From an uncultured Eubacteriales bacterium (lineage in GTDB: Bacteria > Bacillota > Clostridia > Lachnospirales > Lachnospiraceae), in NCBI GenBank assembly GCA_900318405.1, contig ONKP01000015.1, forward strand, positions 1 to 63,936: a DNA stretch of 63,936 nt. The letters run 5' to 3'. Numbering within the stretch: the stretch's first letter is position 1; the number at the start of each line of letters is the position of its first letter. The notes under the pieces are model-generated. The model searched no databases. It was not told where the DNA came from and saw nothing but the letters and a program-made list of their open reading frames with translations. The position numbers were made by a program, and so were the translations under genes. Of this stretch, positions 8,115-16,663 are shown piece after piece.

Positions 8115-10553
8115 TTACGCACCCATGCGCACCACAACCTGCACATCCGTTTTCCCAGCAACCGGCCGGATCAGATTTCCATCCACCGGCTGTCCGTCCA
8201 CAGTCATGGAAGCCACACCCTTCTGTACATGCGCACTGTTATCCACCGTAATGTGGTATTTCACGCCGCGGAAAGTCCGATCCAGCGTGTAACCATCTAC
8301 CGAATCCGGAATGCACGGATTGATCCGCAGACCGTCAAGCTCAGGCTGGATGCCGAGAATATACTGGCTCATCGCCGTAAACGTCCAAGCCGCAGTACCC
8401 GTCAGCCAGCTGTTCTTGCCCTCGCCCGGGATAGCCGCATCCTTGCCGGCAACCATCTGGCAGTATACATACGGTTCCGTCTTGTGAATGTCCTCGATAT
8501 CCTCCAGATAGATCGGGCATGTCTTCTTAAACACTTCAAAAGCACGGTTTCCGTGGCCAACCACGGTTTCAGCACAGGCGATCCACGGGTTGTTATGGCA
8601 GAAAATACCCGCGTTCTCCTTGTATCCCGGCGGATAAGAAGAAATCTCACCGAGTTCAACGTGATACTTTGTATAAGCAGGCTGCAGCAGAACAATGCCG
8701 TACTTCGAATCCAGTCTCTCGGCGACGCTCTGCAGCGCCATCTCGGCCTTTCCATTATCAGTGCCCACGCCGGCCATCACACACATGCCCTGCGGCTCAA
8801 TGTAGATCTGGCCCTCCTCATTGATGTGACTGCCTACCGGATGGCTGTATGCGTCATACGCGCGGACAAACCACTCGCCGTCCCAGCCGGCGTCATTGAT
8901 TGCATCCACCATCTCTGCGACTTTCGCCCGCACATCCGCAGCTTCATCCGCAAGCCCTATGTGATCGCAGATATCCGCATATTCATTGCCGTATTTTACA
9001 TACATGCCTGCGATGAATACAGATTCTGCCACCGGTCCCTCCGACGGACCGAAAGTCTGGAAGCTCTCACCAGGTTCCTCGGAAAAGCAGTTGAGATTCA
9101 GACAGTCATTCCAGTCGGCGCGTCCGATCAGCGGCAGCCCGTGCGGCCCCTTGTGTGTCGTCGTGAACCGGAAGCTCCGGCGCAGATGCTCCATCAGCGG
9201 AACAGCCTTTGAAAAATCGGAGTCAAATGCACATTTTTCATCCAGGATCGAATAATCACCTGTCTCACGCAGATAAGCGGAGGTTCCGGCAATCAGCCAG
9301 AGCGGGTCATCATTGAAGCCGCCGCCGATATCGGCATTGCCCTTCTTCGTGAGCGGCTGATACTGGTGATAGGTAGAGCCATCCTCAAACTGCGTGTTCG
9401 CAATATCAATGATCCTCTCACGCGCACGGGCCGGGATCAGGTGAACGAAGCCGAGCAGATCCTGACAGGAATCACGGAAGCCCATGCCGCGTCCCATGCC
9501 CGACTCAAAGTACGAAGCCGAACGGCTCATATTGAAGGTCACCATGCACTGATACTGGTTCCAGATATTCACAAGCCTGTTCAGCCGCTCGTCCTTCGTA
9601 TGAACCGTGTACGTGGAGAGCAGATTCGTCCAGTAATCCTTCAGCTCAGCCAGCGCAGCGTCAACCTGCTCGTCCGTCCGGAACTTCGCGAGAAGCTTCT
9701 CCGCCGGCGCCTTGTTGATCACATTCGGAGCCTCCCACTTCTGATCCTTCGGATTCTCGCAGTATCCGAGGACAAAAATAAACGAAGCGGATTCACCCGG
9801 TTTCAGATCAACCTTCAGGTGATGACTGCCGATCGGCTGCCAGCCGTGTGCGATACTGTTGCGGCTCTCCCCCTCGATGACCGCCACAGGATCGTGAAAA
9901 CCATTATAGGTGCCGATAAAAGCCTCGCGGCTGGTATCAAACCCGGCTACGGGTTTATTCACGGCAAAAACAGCGTAATGGTTGCGGCGCTCGCGGTATT
10001 CGGTCTTGTGATAGATCACAGAGCCGATGACCTCGACCTCGCCGGTGGAGAAGTTTCTCTGGAAATTCGTCTGGTCGTCCTGCGCGTTCCACAGGCAGAA
10101 CTCGACGAAGCTGAACAGATCGAGATGTTTTTCTTCTGTTCCTTTATTGGTAAGGACGATCCGGTTGATCTCACAGGCGTCATGAACCGGGACGAAAGCC
10201 TGAAGCTGAGCCTGCACGTGGTTTTTCTCACCGGTGATAACCGTATAGCCGAGGCCATGCCGGCAGGAGTAGGCGTCCAGTTCTGTCTGCGTCGGCTGCC
10301 AGCCCGGATTCCAGATCGTGCTGCCGTCTTTTATATAGTAGTAACGGCCGCCGTTATCCAGAGGACAGTTGTTATAGCGGTATCTCGTAATGCGGAGAAG
10401 CTTGGCATCTTTATAGAAGGAATAGCCGCCTGCCGTATTAGAGATCAGGCTGAAAAAGTCCTGCGTACCGAGGTAATTGATCCAGGGCAGCGGGGTAGCC
10501 GGGGTCTCGATCACATATTCACGGGCCTCATCATCAAAATGACCGTATTTCAT
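8115..10553 (-). CDS. Cellobiose phosphorylase (glycoside hydrolase family 94)
   Basis: Cytosolic enzyme that splits cellobiose with phosphate into glucose-1-phosphate and glucose, saving ATP. At 812 residues it has the length of clostridial cellobiose phosphorylases. The N-terminus ([41 protein letters not shown]) and the GRADWNDC segment (about 477-484), which holds the general-acid Asp of GH94, are all present. The start is placed at 10553 because GGAG precedes it by about 8 bp and homology begins exactly there; a start at 10580 would add nine unconserved residues. Its promoter region is shared with the divergent LacI regulator and carries two palindromes around its -35/-10. Laminaribiose or cellodextrin phosphorylase is less likely on sequence resemblance. 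Confidence 0.93.
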   Translation of the reverse strand: MKYGHFDDEAREYVIETPATPLPWINYLGTQDFFSLISNTAGGYSFYKDAKLLRITRYRYNNCPLDNGGRYYYIKDGSTIWNPGWQPTQTELDAYSCRHGLGYTVITGEKNHVQAQLQAFVPVHDACEINRIVLTNKGTEEKHLDLFSFVEFCLWNAQDDQTNFQRNFSTGEVEVIGSVIYHKTEYRERRNHYAVFAVNKPVAGFDTSREAFIGTYNGFHDPVAVIEGESRNSIAHGWQPIGSHHLKVDLKPGESASFIFVLGYCENPKDQKWEAPNVINKAPAEKLLAKFRTDEQVDAALAELKDYWTNLLSTYTVHTKDERLNRLVNIWNQYQCMVTFNMSRSASYFESGMGRGMGFRDSCQDLLGFVHLIPARARERIIDIANTQFEDGSTYHQYQPLTKKGNADIGGGFNDDPLWLIAGTSAYLRETGDYSILDEKCAFDSDFSKAVPLMEHLRRSFRFTTTHKGPHGLPLIGRADWNDCLNLNCFSEEPGESFQTFGPSEGPVAESVFIAGMYVKYGNEYADICDHIGLADEAADVRAKVAEMVDAINDAGWDGEWFVRAYDAYSHPVGSHINEEGQIYIEPQGMCVMAGVGTDNGKAEMALQSVAERLDSKYGIVLLQPAYTKYHVELGEISSYPPGYKENAGIFCHNNPWIACAETVVGHGNRAFEVFKKTCPIYLEDIEDIHKTEPYVYCQMVAGKDAAIPGEGKNSWLTGTAAWTFTAMSQYILGIQPELDGLRINPCIPDSVDGYTLDRTFRGVKYHITVDNSAHVQKGVASMTVDGQPVDGNLIRPVAGKTDVQVVVRMGA

Positions 10554-10627
10554 ATCAATCTCCATTCCGCCGTAAATCATCCGGCAGCCCAGATATCATG
10601 AAAGCCTTCTCTGCACGGAAACTTTCA

Positions 10628-10641
10628 CGAATACGATTTCG
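10628..10641. promoter_or_regulatory. LacI-type operator 1 (downstream of the cellobiose phosphorylase -10)
   Basis: CGAATACGATTTCG matches the common pattern CGAAAACGNTTTAG of the three other sites in this intergenic region. It sits just downstream of the minus-strand -10 box, at the expected transcription start, a repression position. Confidence 0.65.
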
Positions 10642-10652
10642 GTATCGCACCA

Positions 10653-10682
10653 ATTATAGACATAAAAGCCGGACGAAATCAA
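10653..10682 (-). promoter_or_regulatory. Promoter of the cellobiose phosphorylase gene
   Basis: On the minus strand a perfect TATAAT -10 (10658-10653) follows TTGATT (10682-10677) with 18-bp spacing. It lies about 100 bp before the GH94 start codon and is flanked by operators 10628-10641 and 10686-10699. Confidence 0.65.
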
Positions 10683-10685
10683 TGA

Positions 10686-10699
10686 CGAAAACGTTTAAA
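10686..10699. promoter_or_regulatory. LacI-type operator 2
   Basis: CGAAAACGTTTAAA contains the perfect palindrome AAACGTTT centred at 10692/10693. It lies immediately upstream of the -35 of the minus-strand promoter. Confidence 0.7.
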
Positions 10700-10757
10700 T
10701 TCAGAAATTAGCAATACTTTACAAAAAATAATCTAAATAAATGTATACTTTTAAGAG

Positions 10758-10786
10758 TTGACTCGAAAACGTTTTAGCCTTATGAT
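10758..10786 (+). promoter_or_regulatory. Promoter of the LacI regulator gene
   Basis: TTGACT (10758-10763) and TATGAT (10781-10786) are separated by exactly 17 bp. The palindrome at 10764-10777 fills the spacer, so a bound repressor would block polymerase. This suggests autoregulation. Confidence 0.8.
10764..10777. promoter_or_regulatory. LacI-type operator 3 (inside the regulator promoter)
   Basis: CGAAAACGTTTTAG with a perfect 10-bp palindrome AAAACGTTTT (10766-10775) occupies the -35/-10 spacer of the plus-strand promoter. Confidence 0.8.
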
Positions 10787-10796
10787 GAGGCCATAA

Positions 10797-10810
10797 CGAA
10801 AACGATTTAG
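10797..10810. promoter_or_regulatory. LacI-type operator 4 (near the regulator transcription start)
   Basis: CGAAAACGATTTAG lies just after the plus-strand -10. Its centre is 33 bp, about three helical turns, from that of operator 3, so two repressor dimers would sit on the same DNA face. Confidence 0.75.
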
Positions 10811-10832
10811 ACCTGCCAGAGAGAGGAAGCCG

Positions 10833-11858
10833 GTGAAACCGATGGTTACGATCAGGGATATTTCGAAGGCCTGTCATGTCTCTCCGGCTACAGTCAGTAA
10901 GGCGTTGAACGGGTATCCGGATATCGGGGCGGCAACAGCCGAGAGAATCCGGGCCAAGGCCAGAGAATTGCATTACATGCCGAATGCGGCAGCGAGGCAG
11001 CTGAAAACAAATGCTTCCCATAATATAGGCATTGTGTTTGAAGATGGAGCCGAGAGCGGCCTGACGCATGAATTTTTCTCCATGATCCTGAACAGCGCCA
11101 AGACAGAGATTGAGAAACTTGGCTACGATATCACATTTGTGAGTTCAAGGGTCGGAGGTAATTCTTTTCTCGAACACTGCAGGTACCGGAAAGTCGATGG
11201 CGTACTGATCGCCTGTGTAAATTTCCAGACAAAACAGATTCGCGATCTGATGAACAGCGAATTTCCGGTTGTCACGATCGATTACAGCTATGACAATCAC
11301 AGCTGCGTGATGAGTGACAATATGGAAGGAACGTATGAACTGGTGCGTTACCTGTACAACAGGGGTCATCGGAGAATCGCTTATATACATGGAGAAGACA
11401 CACCGGTGACAAAACGCCGGCTGACGGGTTTTTACAGGGCGTGCAGGGAACTCGGACTGCAGATCCCGACAGCGTATGTGGTGACAGGAGCGTTTCACGA
11501 TCCGTTTGCAGCGAGGCGCCTGACAGAGGACCTGATGCGAATTGATCCGCCGCCCACAGCCATCATGTATCCGGATGATTACTCCTATGTAGGAGGACGA
11601 AACGTCATCGAGGAAATGGGGCTTTCGATTCCGGGAGATATCAGTGCCGTGGGATATGACGGCATCAACCTTTCCCAGGTGCTCAGGCCGAGACTTACAA
11701 CCTGGCATCAGGATGCCGAAGGCATCGGGACGGAGGCGGGAAAAATGCTTGTCCGGATGATTGAAGAAGGCAACTGCGGAGCCCCGGAGGAGGTCCTCAT
11801 CCATGGATCGCTGATGGAAGGCGATACTGTGAGAGACATCTGCTCTGACGAGGAGTGA
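10833..11858 (+). CDS. LacI/GalR-family transcriptional regulator of the cellobiose locus
   Basis: Predicted DNA-binding repressor of 341 residues. Residues 6-32 form the LacI helix-turn-helix (TIRDISKACHVSPATVSKAL), including the VSPATVSKALN recognition helix, and the hinge has the LKTNASHNIGIV form. The rest is a sugar-sensing periplasmic-binding-like domain. GTG 10833 is preceded by GAGAGGAAG; ATG 10842 is a possible alternative. It is divergent from cellobiose phosphorylase and precedes the sugar transporter, so it probably senses cellobiose or a product of its breakdown (inference). Its own promoter contains two of the four operator-like palindromes. Confidence 0.93.
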   Translation: MKPMVTIRDISKACHVSPATVSKALNGYPDIGAATAERIRAKARELHYMPNAAARQLKTNASHNIGIVFEDGAESGLTHEFFSMILNSAKTEIEKLGYDITFVSSRVGGNSFLEHCRYRKVDGVLIACVNFQTKQIRDLMNSEFPVVTIDYSYDNHSCVMSDNMEGTYELVRYLYNRGHRRIAYIHGEDTPVTKRRLTGFYRACRELGLQIPTAYVVTGAFHDPFAARRLTEDLMRIDPPPTAIMYPDDYSYVGGRNVIEEMGLSIPGDISAVGYDGINLSQVLRPRLTTWHQDAEGIGTEAGKMLVRMIEEGNCGAPEEVLIHGSLMEGDTVRDICSDEE

Positions 11859-11971
11859 GATGGCCGCAGGAGAACTGAAGTGACAGATGAAGCAACTATC
11901 TCCGCGAGGAGAACAGCGCTTTTCTGAATATTAATTTTTCTCATTACATTTTCAAAGGGAGGAAATGAATT

Positions 11972-13471
11972 ATGAAGAAACGTATGTCTACACTGATGAG
12001 CCTTGCTGTAGTAGCAGCTATGGTGGCTCCGATGGCGGCCTGCGGATCATCAACCGCAAGCTCAGCCAGCTCAGCTGCAAGCAGCGCAGCATCTGCGAGC
12101 ACAGCTGCAGCATCTTCTTCCGCAGCGGAAGAGACTTCCAGCTCCAGCTCCGCAGCTGAAGAAGTAGCAGCTTCTTCTACCAGCACAGCTGCATCTACTT
12201 CTGATGCAGGCGCAGACGAAGGCAAAGTTCTCAATATTGAGTGCTGGAACACCGAGTTCCAGAGCCGTATTACAGATCACTATCCGGATTATCAGAAGGT
12301 TGACGATACCACCGGTAAGATCGGTGATGTAACCGTTAACTGGATCATCACTCCTTCTGATGACAACGCATATCAGAACAACCTCGACAGCGTACTTCCG
12401 GAGAACGAGAGCGCATCCGCTGATGATAAGGTAGATATCTTCCTTATGGAGGCTGACTACGCACTGAAATATGTAAATTCCGACGTGACGATGAGCATGA
12501 AGGATCTGGGTATCGATCCTGACAAGGATTTTGCTGATCAGTATCAGTACACCAAGGATATCGTTACCGATTCCGACGGCAATATGAAGGGCGCTTCCTG
12601 GCAGGCATGCTCCGCAGGTCTGATTTACAACAGAGCAATCGCCAAAGAGGTTCTCGGAACAGATGATCCGGATGAAGTTCAGAAGGCTGTATCTGACTGG
12701 GATACCTTCAATGAGACAGCAAAGAAGGTTAAGGATGCAGGTTACAAGATGACCGCAACCGTAAACGATACCTATCGTGTATACTCCAACAACGTATCCG
12801 CACCGTGGGTTGACGGCACAACCGTTAAACTTGATGACAACATCAAGAAATGGGTAGACGATTCAAAGGCAATGGTAGATGCAGGCGAGACCGGAACTGA
12901 TGAGCTCTGGAGCGATGCATGGAGCGCAGGCTTCGCAGCACCTGGCAACGTATTCTGCTACTTCGGACCGGCTTGGCTGATCAACTTCTCCATGGGCGCT
13001 GCTCCGGATCAGGACGATGATGGATCTGTTGCTCATGAAGGTGGCTGGGGAATGTGCGTAGGACCGCAGAGCTTCTACTGGGGCGGCACATGGATCGCAG
13101 CAGCAACCGGCACAGATAACCCTACACTTGTTAAGGACATCATCCTTACCATGACAACAGATGAGGGCGTTCTGAAAGACATCGCCATGAAGGATTCCGA
13201 TTGCGTCAACAACAAGAAGGTTCTTGATGAGCTTGCTAACTCTGATGATGGCAACAATGCTATCCTCGGCGGACAGAACCCTTACAAGCAGCTGGCAGCT
13301 GGCGCTGAGAAGGTTGATATGAGCAACATCTCCGCTTATGACCAGGGTCTCAACGAGTCCTTCCAGACCGCTATGGGCGACTACTTCACCGGCAACTCCG
13401 ATTACGATACCGCATATCAGGCATTTGTAACGAGTGCACAGGAGAAATATCCGGAGCTTACATTTGAATAA
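11972..13471 (+). CDS. Sugar ABC transporter substrate-binding lipoprotein
   Basis: Extracellular sugar-binding component of an ABC importer, anchored as a lipoprotein. The signal peptide (MKKRMSTLMSL...) ends in a lipobox with Cys24 (MAACGSS). Residues about 25-85 are an unusually long Ser/Ala/Glu linker made of SSAAS-type repeats, likely a tether through the wall. The remaining 415 residues resemble family 1 solute-binding proteins, with a conserved GGTWIAAATGT segment. The start has GGGAGG at good spacing. Two permease genes follow, and the divergent phosphorylase suggests cellobiose or cello-oligosaccharides as ligand. A strong terminator between this gene and the permeases would raise binding-protein expression relative to them. 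Confidence 0.93.
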   Translation: MKKRMSTLMSLAVVAAMVAPMAACGSSTASSASSAASSAASASTAAASSSAAEETSSSSSAAEEVAASSTSTAASTSDAGADEGKVLNIECWNTEFQSRITDHYPDYQKVDDTTGKIGDVTVNWIITPSDDNAYQNNLDSVLPENESASADDKVDIFLMEADYALKYVNSDVTMSMKDLGIDPDKDFADQYQYTKDIVTDSDGNMKGASWQACSAGLIYNRAIAKEVLGTDDPDEVQKAVSDWDTFNETAKKVKDAGYKMTATVNDTYRVYSNNVSAPWVDGTTVKLDDNIKKWVDDSKAMVDAGETGTDELWSDAWSAGFAAPGNVFCYFGPAWLINFSMGAAPDQDDDGSVAHEGGWGMCVGPQSFYWGGTWIAAATGTDNPTLVKDIILTMTTDEGVLKDIAMKDSDCVNNKKVLDELANSDDGNNAILGGQNPYKQLAAGAEKVDMSNISAYDQGLNESFQTAMGDYFTGNSDYDTAYQAFVTSAQEKYPELTFE

Positions 13472-13485
13472 TGTATCCGGCATGG

Positions 13486-13517
13486 ACCGCCCCCGCCGGC
13501 TGACGGGGGCGGTTTTT
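13486..13517 (+). terminator. Intra-operon terminator after the binding-protein gene
   Basis: Arms 13486-13495 and 13504-13513 pair perfectly (10 bp, GC-rich, 8-nt loop) and are followed by TTTTT. It probably gives partial termination so that the binding protein outnumbers the permeases. Confidence 0.85.
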
Positions 13518-13567
13518 CACACGGAAGGGATATATAGAAGGGTAAGGACAAAGGTATTTATGGTGCT

Positions 13568-13629
13568 GGGCTGATATATGATCACGGAGGCAGACAGATG
13601 TTCGCGATATCCGGATCATATATAAGCCC
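13568..13629. repeat. Long inverted repeat between binding-protein and permease genes
   Basis: Arms 13568-13583 and 13614-13629 pair over 16 bp with a single mismatch, around a 30-nt loop. It sits in the 233-bp gap after the terminator and before the first permease, with no T tail. It could be an mRNA processing or stability element, or an operator. Confidence 0.75.
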
Positions 13630-13704
13630 ACGACCGAATGGGAAGGCCGGAGCACAGAGGTTTCCGGTAACGGATACTATGAAAGAATACGGAGGAATGG
13701 AGAT

Positions 13705-14625
13705 ATGAGCAGTAAGAAATCATCAAGCCGTATCATGCGTCATAACAAATACGGATATATTTTTCTTTTGCCGTTCATGATCGTATTTGTTATCTTCCAG
13801 CTGATTCCTCTGATCAGCACGATCTATAACAGCTTCTTTGAAAATTACATGTCAGGTCTGATGCAGATCGGACCGAACTTCATCGGTTTTGCCAATTATG
13901 CAAAGCTTTTCAGCAGCGGTGAGATCGAAAAATATACGGCAAACACCATGATCATGTGGATCGCCGGTTTTATTCCGCAGATCATCGTATCGCTTCTGCT
14001 GGCAGCGTGGTTCACAGATCCGTCTCTCCGTCTGAAGGGACAGAGATTTTTCAAGACAGTGATCTATTTGCCGAACCTGATCATGGCTTCCGCATTCGCA
14101 CTGCTGTTCTTCACCCTGTTCTCGACAGTAGGACCGATTCATTCCATCGCCGTGAACCTGGGCTGGATCGACCAGAGCTTTGATTTCATGAAGAGCACGG
14201 CTTCGGTTCGTACCCTCATAGCCATGATGAACTTTCTGATGTGGTTTGGTAATACGACGCTTCTCCTGATGTCCGGTATGATGGGCATCGATCAGTCGCT
14301 GTTTGAGGCGGCTGAGGTGGATGGCGCCACGGCCACGCAGATCTTCTGGAAGATCACGATGCCGCTGCTTCGCCCGATTTTCGTCTATGTGCTGATCACT
14401 TCACTGATCGGTGGCCTGCAGATGTTCGATGTACCGCAGATTCTCACGAACGGCGACGGCGGTCCTGCCCGTACGACCATGACGCTGATCATGTGGCTGA
14501 ACAAGCACCTGTACAGCAAGAACTACGGTTTGGCCGGTGCGCTTTCCGTCATCCTGCTGATCATCACAGGTATCCTGAGTATTGTCGTATTCAAGCTGAC
14601 CGCAGAAAAAGAAGTCAAGGCCTGA
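13705..14625 (+). CDS. Sugar ABC transporter permease, MalF/UgpA type
   Basis: First of two inner-membrane permeases of the sugar importer, 306 residues with about six hydrophobic segments. The cytoplasmic coupling loop contains the EAA motif (EAAEVDGATATQIFWKITMPLLRP, residues about 205-228), which docks to an ATPase. It is followed after 13 bp by the second permease. No ATP-binding protein is encoded in this locus, so a shared MsmK/UgpC-type ATPase elsewhere is implied. The predicted substrate is cellobiose or a cellodextrin, from gene context only. Confidence 0.93.
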   Translation: MSSKKSSSRIMRHNKYGYIFLLPFMIVFVIFQLIPLISTIYNSFFENYMSGLMQIGPNFIGFANYAKLFSSGEIEKYTANTMIMWIAGFIPQIIVSLLLAAWFTDPSLRLKGQRFFKTVIYLPNLIMASAFALLFFTLFSTVGPIHSIAVNLGWIDQSFDFMKSTASVRTLIAMMNFLMWFGNTTLLLMSGMMGIDQSLFEAAEVDGATATQIFWKITMPLLRPIFVYVLITSLIGGLQMFDVPQILTNGDGGPARTTMTLIMWLNKHLYSKNYGLAGALSVILLIITGILSIVVFKLTAEKEVKA

Positions 14626-14638
14626 GGGGGTGTAAACG

Positions 14639-15487
14639 ATGGAAAAAGAAAAAGGTTCTGTCCATGCAAGAAGGTTTATCGCTTACCTCGTTCTGATCAT
14701 CCTCACGGTGCTCTGCCTGGTATGGTTCTACATTCTGATCATCAACGCGACACGAAGCAAAAATGATCTGCGTGTCAATGGATTCTCGGCAATCCCGAGC
14801 ACGCATCTGATGGAAAACCTGAACAATCTGTTCCACGGCACGCAGCCTGTCCTGCGGGGCATGCTCAACTCCATCATCGTTGCCGGATGCAGTGCGTTCC
14901 TTGGCACATATTTTTCAACAATGACAGCATACGCGATCCATGCGTACAGATTTAAGGGAAGAAAGTTCATCTATACCTTCATTCTCGCCATCATGATGAT
15001 CCCGACGCAGGTTTCCGCACTCGGTTTCGTAGATTTGATGAGAAAAATGAAACTGATGAACAACTTCATTCCGCTGATCATTCCGTCCATGGCGGCGCCG
15101 GTTGTGTTCTTCTATATGAAGCAGTATATGGACAGCAACCTGCCGGGATCACTGATCGAAGCGGCAAGAATAGACGGAGCGAGCGAGTTCCATATCTTCA
15201 ACAGGATCGTTGTACCGCTGATGAAGCCGGCCATCTCCGTACAGGCCATCTTCACCTTTGTATCAAGCTGGAACAACTACTTCATTCCTTCCCTCATCCT
15301 GAAGGACGAGAATATGAAGACGCTGCCCGTACTGATCGCAGAACTTCGTTCCGCAGATTTCCTGAAGTTTGATATGGGCCAGGTTTACGCCATGATCGCC
15401 TTCTCGATTTTCCCGGTCATCATCGTGTACCTGTTCCTTTCCAGAAACATTGTCGGCGGTGTAACAGCCGGCGGTGTCAAGGAGTAA
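14639..15487 (+). CDS. Sugar ABC transporter permease, MalG type
   Basis: Second permease of the sugar importer, 282 residues with about six hydrophobic segments and the coupling-loop EAA motif (EAARIDGASEFHIFNRIVVPL). It begins 13 bp after the first permease, with GAGGGGG upstream, and closes the transport operon. The C-terminus is the short NIVGGVTAGGVKE form typical of carbohydrate MalG-like permeases. A GC-rich stem follows the stop. Confidence 0.93.
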   Translation: MEKEKGSVHARRFIAYLVLIILTVLCLVWFYILIINATRSKNDLRVNGFSAIPSTHLMENLNNLFHGTQPVLRGMLNSIIVAGCSAFLGTYFSTMTAYAIHAYRFKGRKFIYTFILAIMMIPTQVSALGFVDLMRKMKLMNNFIPLIIPSMAAPVVFFYMKQYMDSNLPGSLIEAARIDGASEFHIFNRIVVPLMKPAISVQAIFTFVSSWNNYFIPSLILKDENMKTLPVLIAELRSADFLKFDMGQVYAMIAFSIFPVIIVYLFLSRNIVGGVTAGGVKE

Positions 15488-15513
15488 ATCTTTTCAAATT
15501 CCTTCTTCTTACA

Positions 15514-15542
15514 GATGCCCGCCGGCTTCACCGGCGGGCATC
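15514..15542 (+). terminator. Stem-loop after the permease operon
   Basis: A perfect 12-bp stem (15514-15525 with 15531-15542) with a 5-nt CTTCA loop follows the second permease by 26 bp. There is no T run, so termination may be partial. Confidence 0.6.
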
Positions 15543-15629
15543 ACTGTTTATAAGGTTTACTTGAGGAACGGGGACGCTTATGCTATTATCAAATTTGTAT
15601 GTGCGTTTGATAAAGGAGCAGTTTTTTTC

Positions 15630-16583
15630 ATGAACTATATCGTCTTCGATCTGGAATGGAACCAGAGCCCCCGCGGAAAAGCAGGCGAGGTGAAGGGCCT
15701 CCCTTTCGAGATTATTGAGATCGGTGCCGTCAAGCTGGACAGCAGCCGTCGCATAGTGGATACGTTTCAGCAGGTGATCCGTCCCGCGGTCTATCGCACG
15801 CTGAACTATCGGACAAGGGAGATCGTTCAGATCGGCAGGGAAGAACTGCAGAACGGCATGGCTTTTCCGGAAGCCGCCAGAAATTTTCTCAACTGGTCGG
15901 GCGGCGATTCTATTTTCTGCGTATGGGGAAATGTAGATCTGTCCGAGCTCCAGAGGAATCTCCGCTATTACGGCATGCTCGGTCTGATGAAGGGCCCGCT
16001 GCATTACTATGATGTGCAGAAAATGTTTGCGGTTCAGTATGAGGATATGAAGAGCCGCCGCTCGCTGGAGTATGCGGCCGATTTTCTTCATCTCGACAAA
16101 TCGGACCAGTTTCACAGGGCGCTGTCAGATGCCGAATACACGGCAAAAATTTTTCAGACGATCGATATGGATATCGCTCTTGCCTACGATTCGATCGATG
16201 TCTATCAGAATCCGAAGTCAAAGACAGAGGAAATTCACACCGTATACAACGGATACACAGAGTATATCTCCCGCGAATTCGGCAGCAAAGAGGCTGCCAT
16301 GAGCGATCCGGAGGTGCTCTCGACGCACTGCTGCATCTGCGGCAGAAAGTCGAGAAAGCGGATCCGCTGGTTCTCTGTCAATTCCCGTTATTATTACTCG
16401 ATTGCCGAATGTCCGGAGCACGGGCTTCTGATCGGAAAGATCAGGATGAAGCACAATGACGACGGCGGTATTTTTGTGATCAAGACGATCAGACGCTGCA
16501 GTTTATCGGAGGCGGAGATGATCCGCGGCAGGAAGACACGGCTGACGACCCGCCGCCGGAAAAAGCGCAACGCCGGAGCATAG
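15630..16583 (+). CDS. DEDDh 3'-5' exonuclease with C-terminal Cys-rich region
   Basis: Predicted nuclease of the DnaQ/KapD-like exonuclease family, 317 residues. The catalytic residues are visible: Asp7 and Glu9 (FDLEWN), an Asp in WGNVDLSEL, and the DEDDh pair His/Asp in HRALSDAEYT. The last 110 residues contain a Cys-rich element (THCCICGRK, later AECPEHG) that could bind zinc, and a basic tail (RRRKKR) that may bind nucleic acid. ATG 15630 is preferred over an upstream frame start at 15474, since AAAGGAG precedes it and the exonuclease motif begins there. RNA or DNA specificity cannot be told from sequence. Confidence 0.85.
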   Translation: MNYIVFDLEWNQSPRGKAGEVKGLPFEIIEIGAVKLDSSRRIVDTFQQVIRPAVYRTLNYRTREIVQIGREELQNGMAFPEAARNFLNWSGGDSIFCVWGNVDLSELQRNLRYYGMLGLMKGPLHYYDVQKMFAVQYEDMKSRRSLEYAADFLHLDKSDQFHRALSDAEYTAKIFQTIDMDIALAYDSIDVYQNPKSKTEEIHTVYNGYTEYISREFGSKEAAMSDPEVLSTHCCICGRKSRKRIRWFSVNSRYYYSIAECPEHGLLIGKIRMKHNDDGGIFVIKTIRRCSLSEAEMIRGRKTRLTTRRRKKRNAGA

Positions 16584-16663
16584 CACAGGTAACGAACGCG
16601 AATCACCGCGTTTGGAATATAGCATCTGCTGCGCGACGAGAAAGCGCAGCTGAAGGAGGACAA

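Noticed and set aside
8073-10601. Two long plus-strand frames (8073-9212 and 9366-10601) opposite cellobiose phosphorylase
   Set aside because: The minus-strand frame encodes a full-length GH94 enzyme with its promoter; the plus-strand frames show no domain or ribosome-binding site.
16584-16663. T-box leader before ileS
   Set aside because: No TGGNACCGCG-type T-box sequence and no intrinsic terminator in the 80-bp leader. The same holds for the proS leader.
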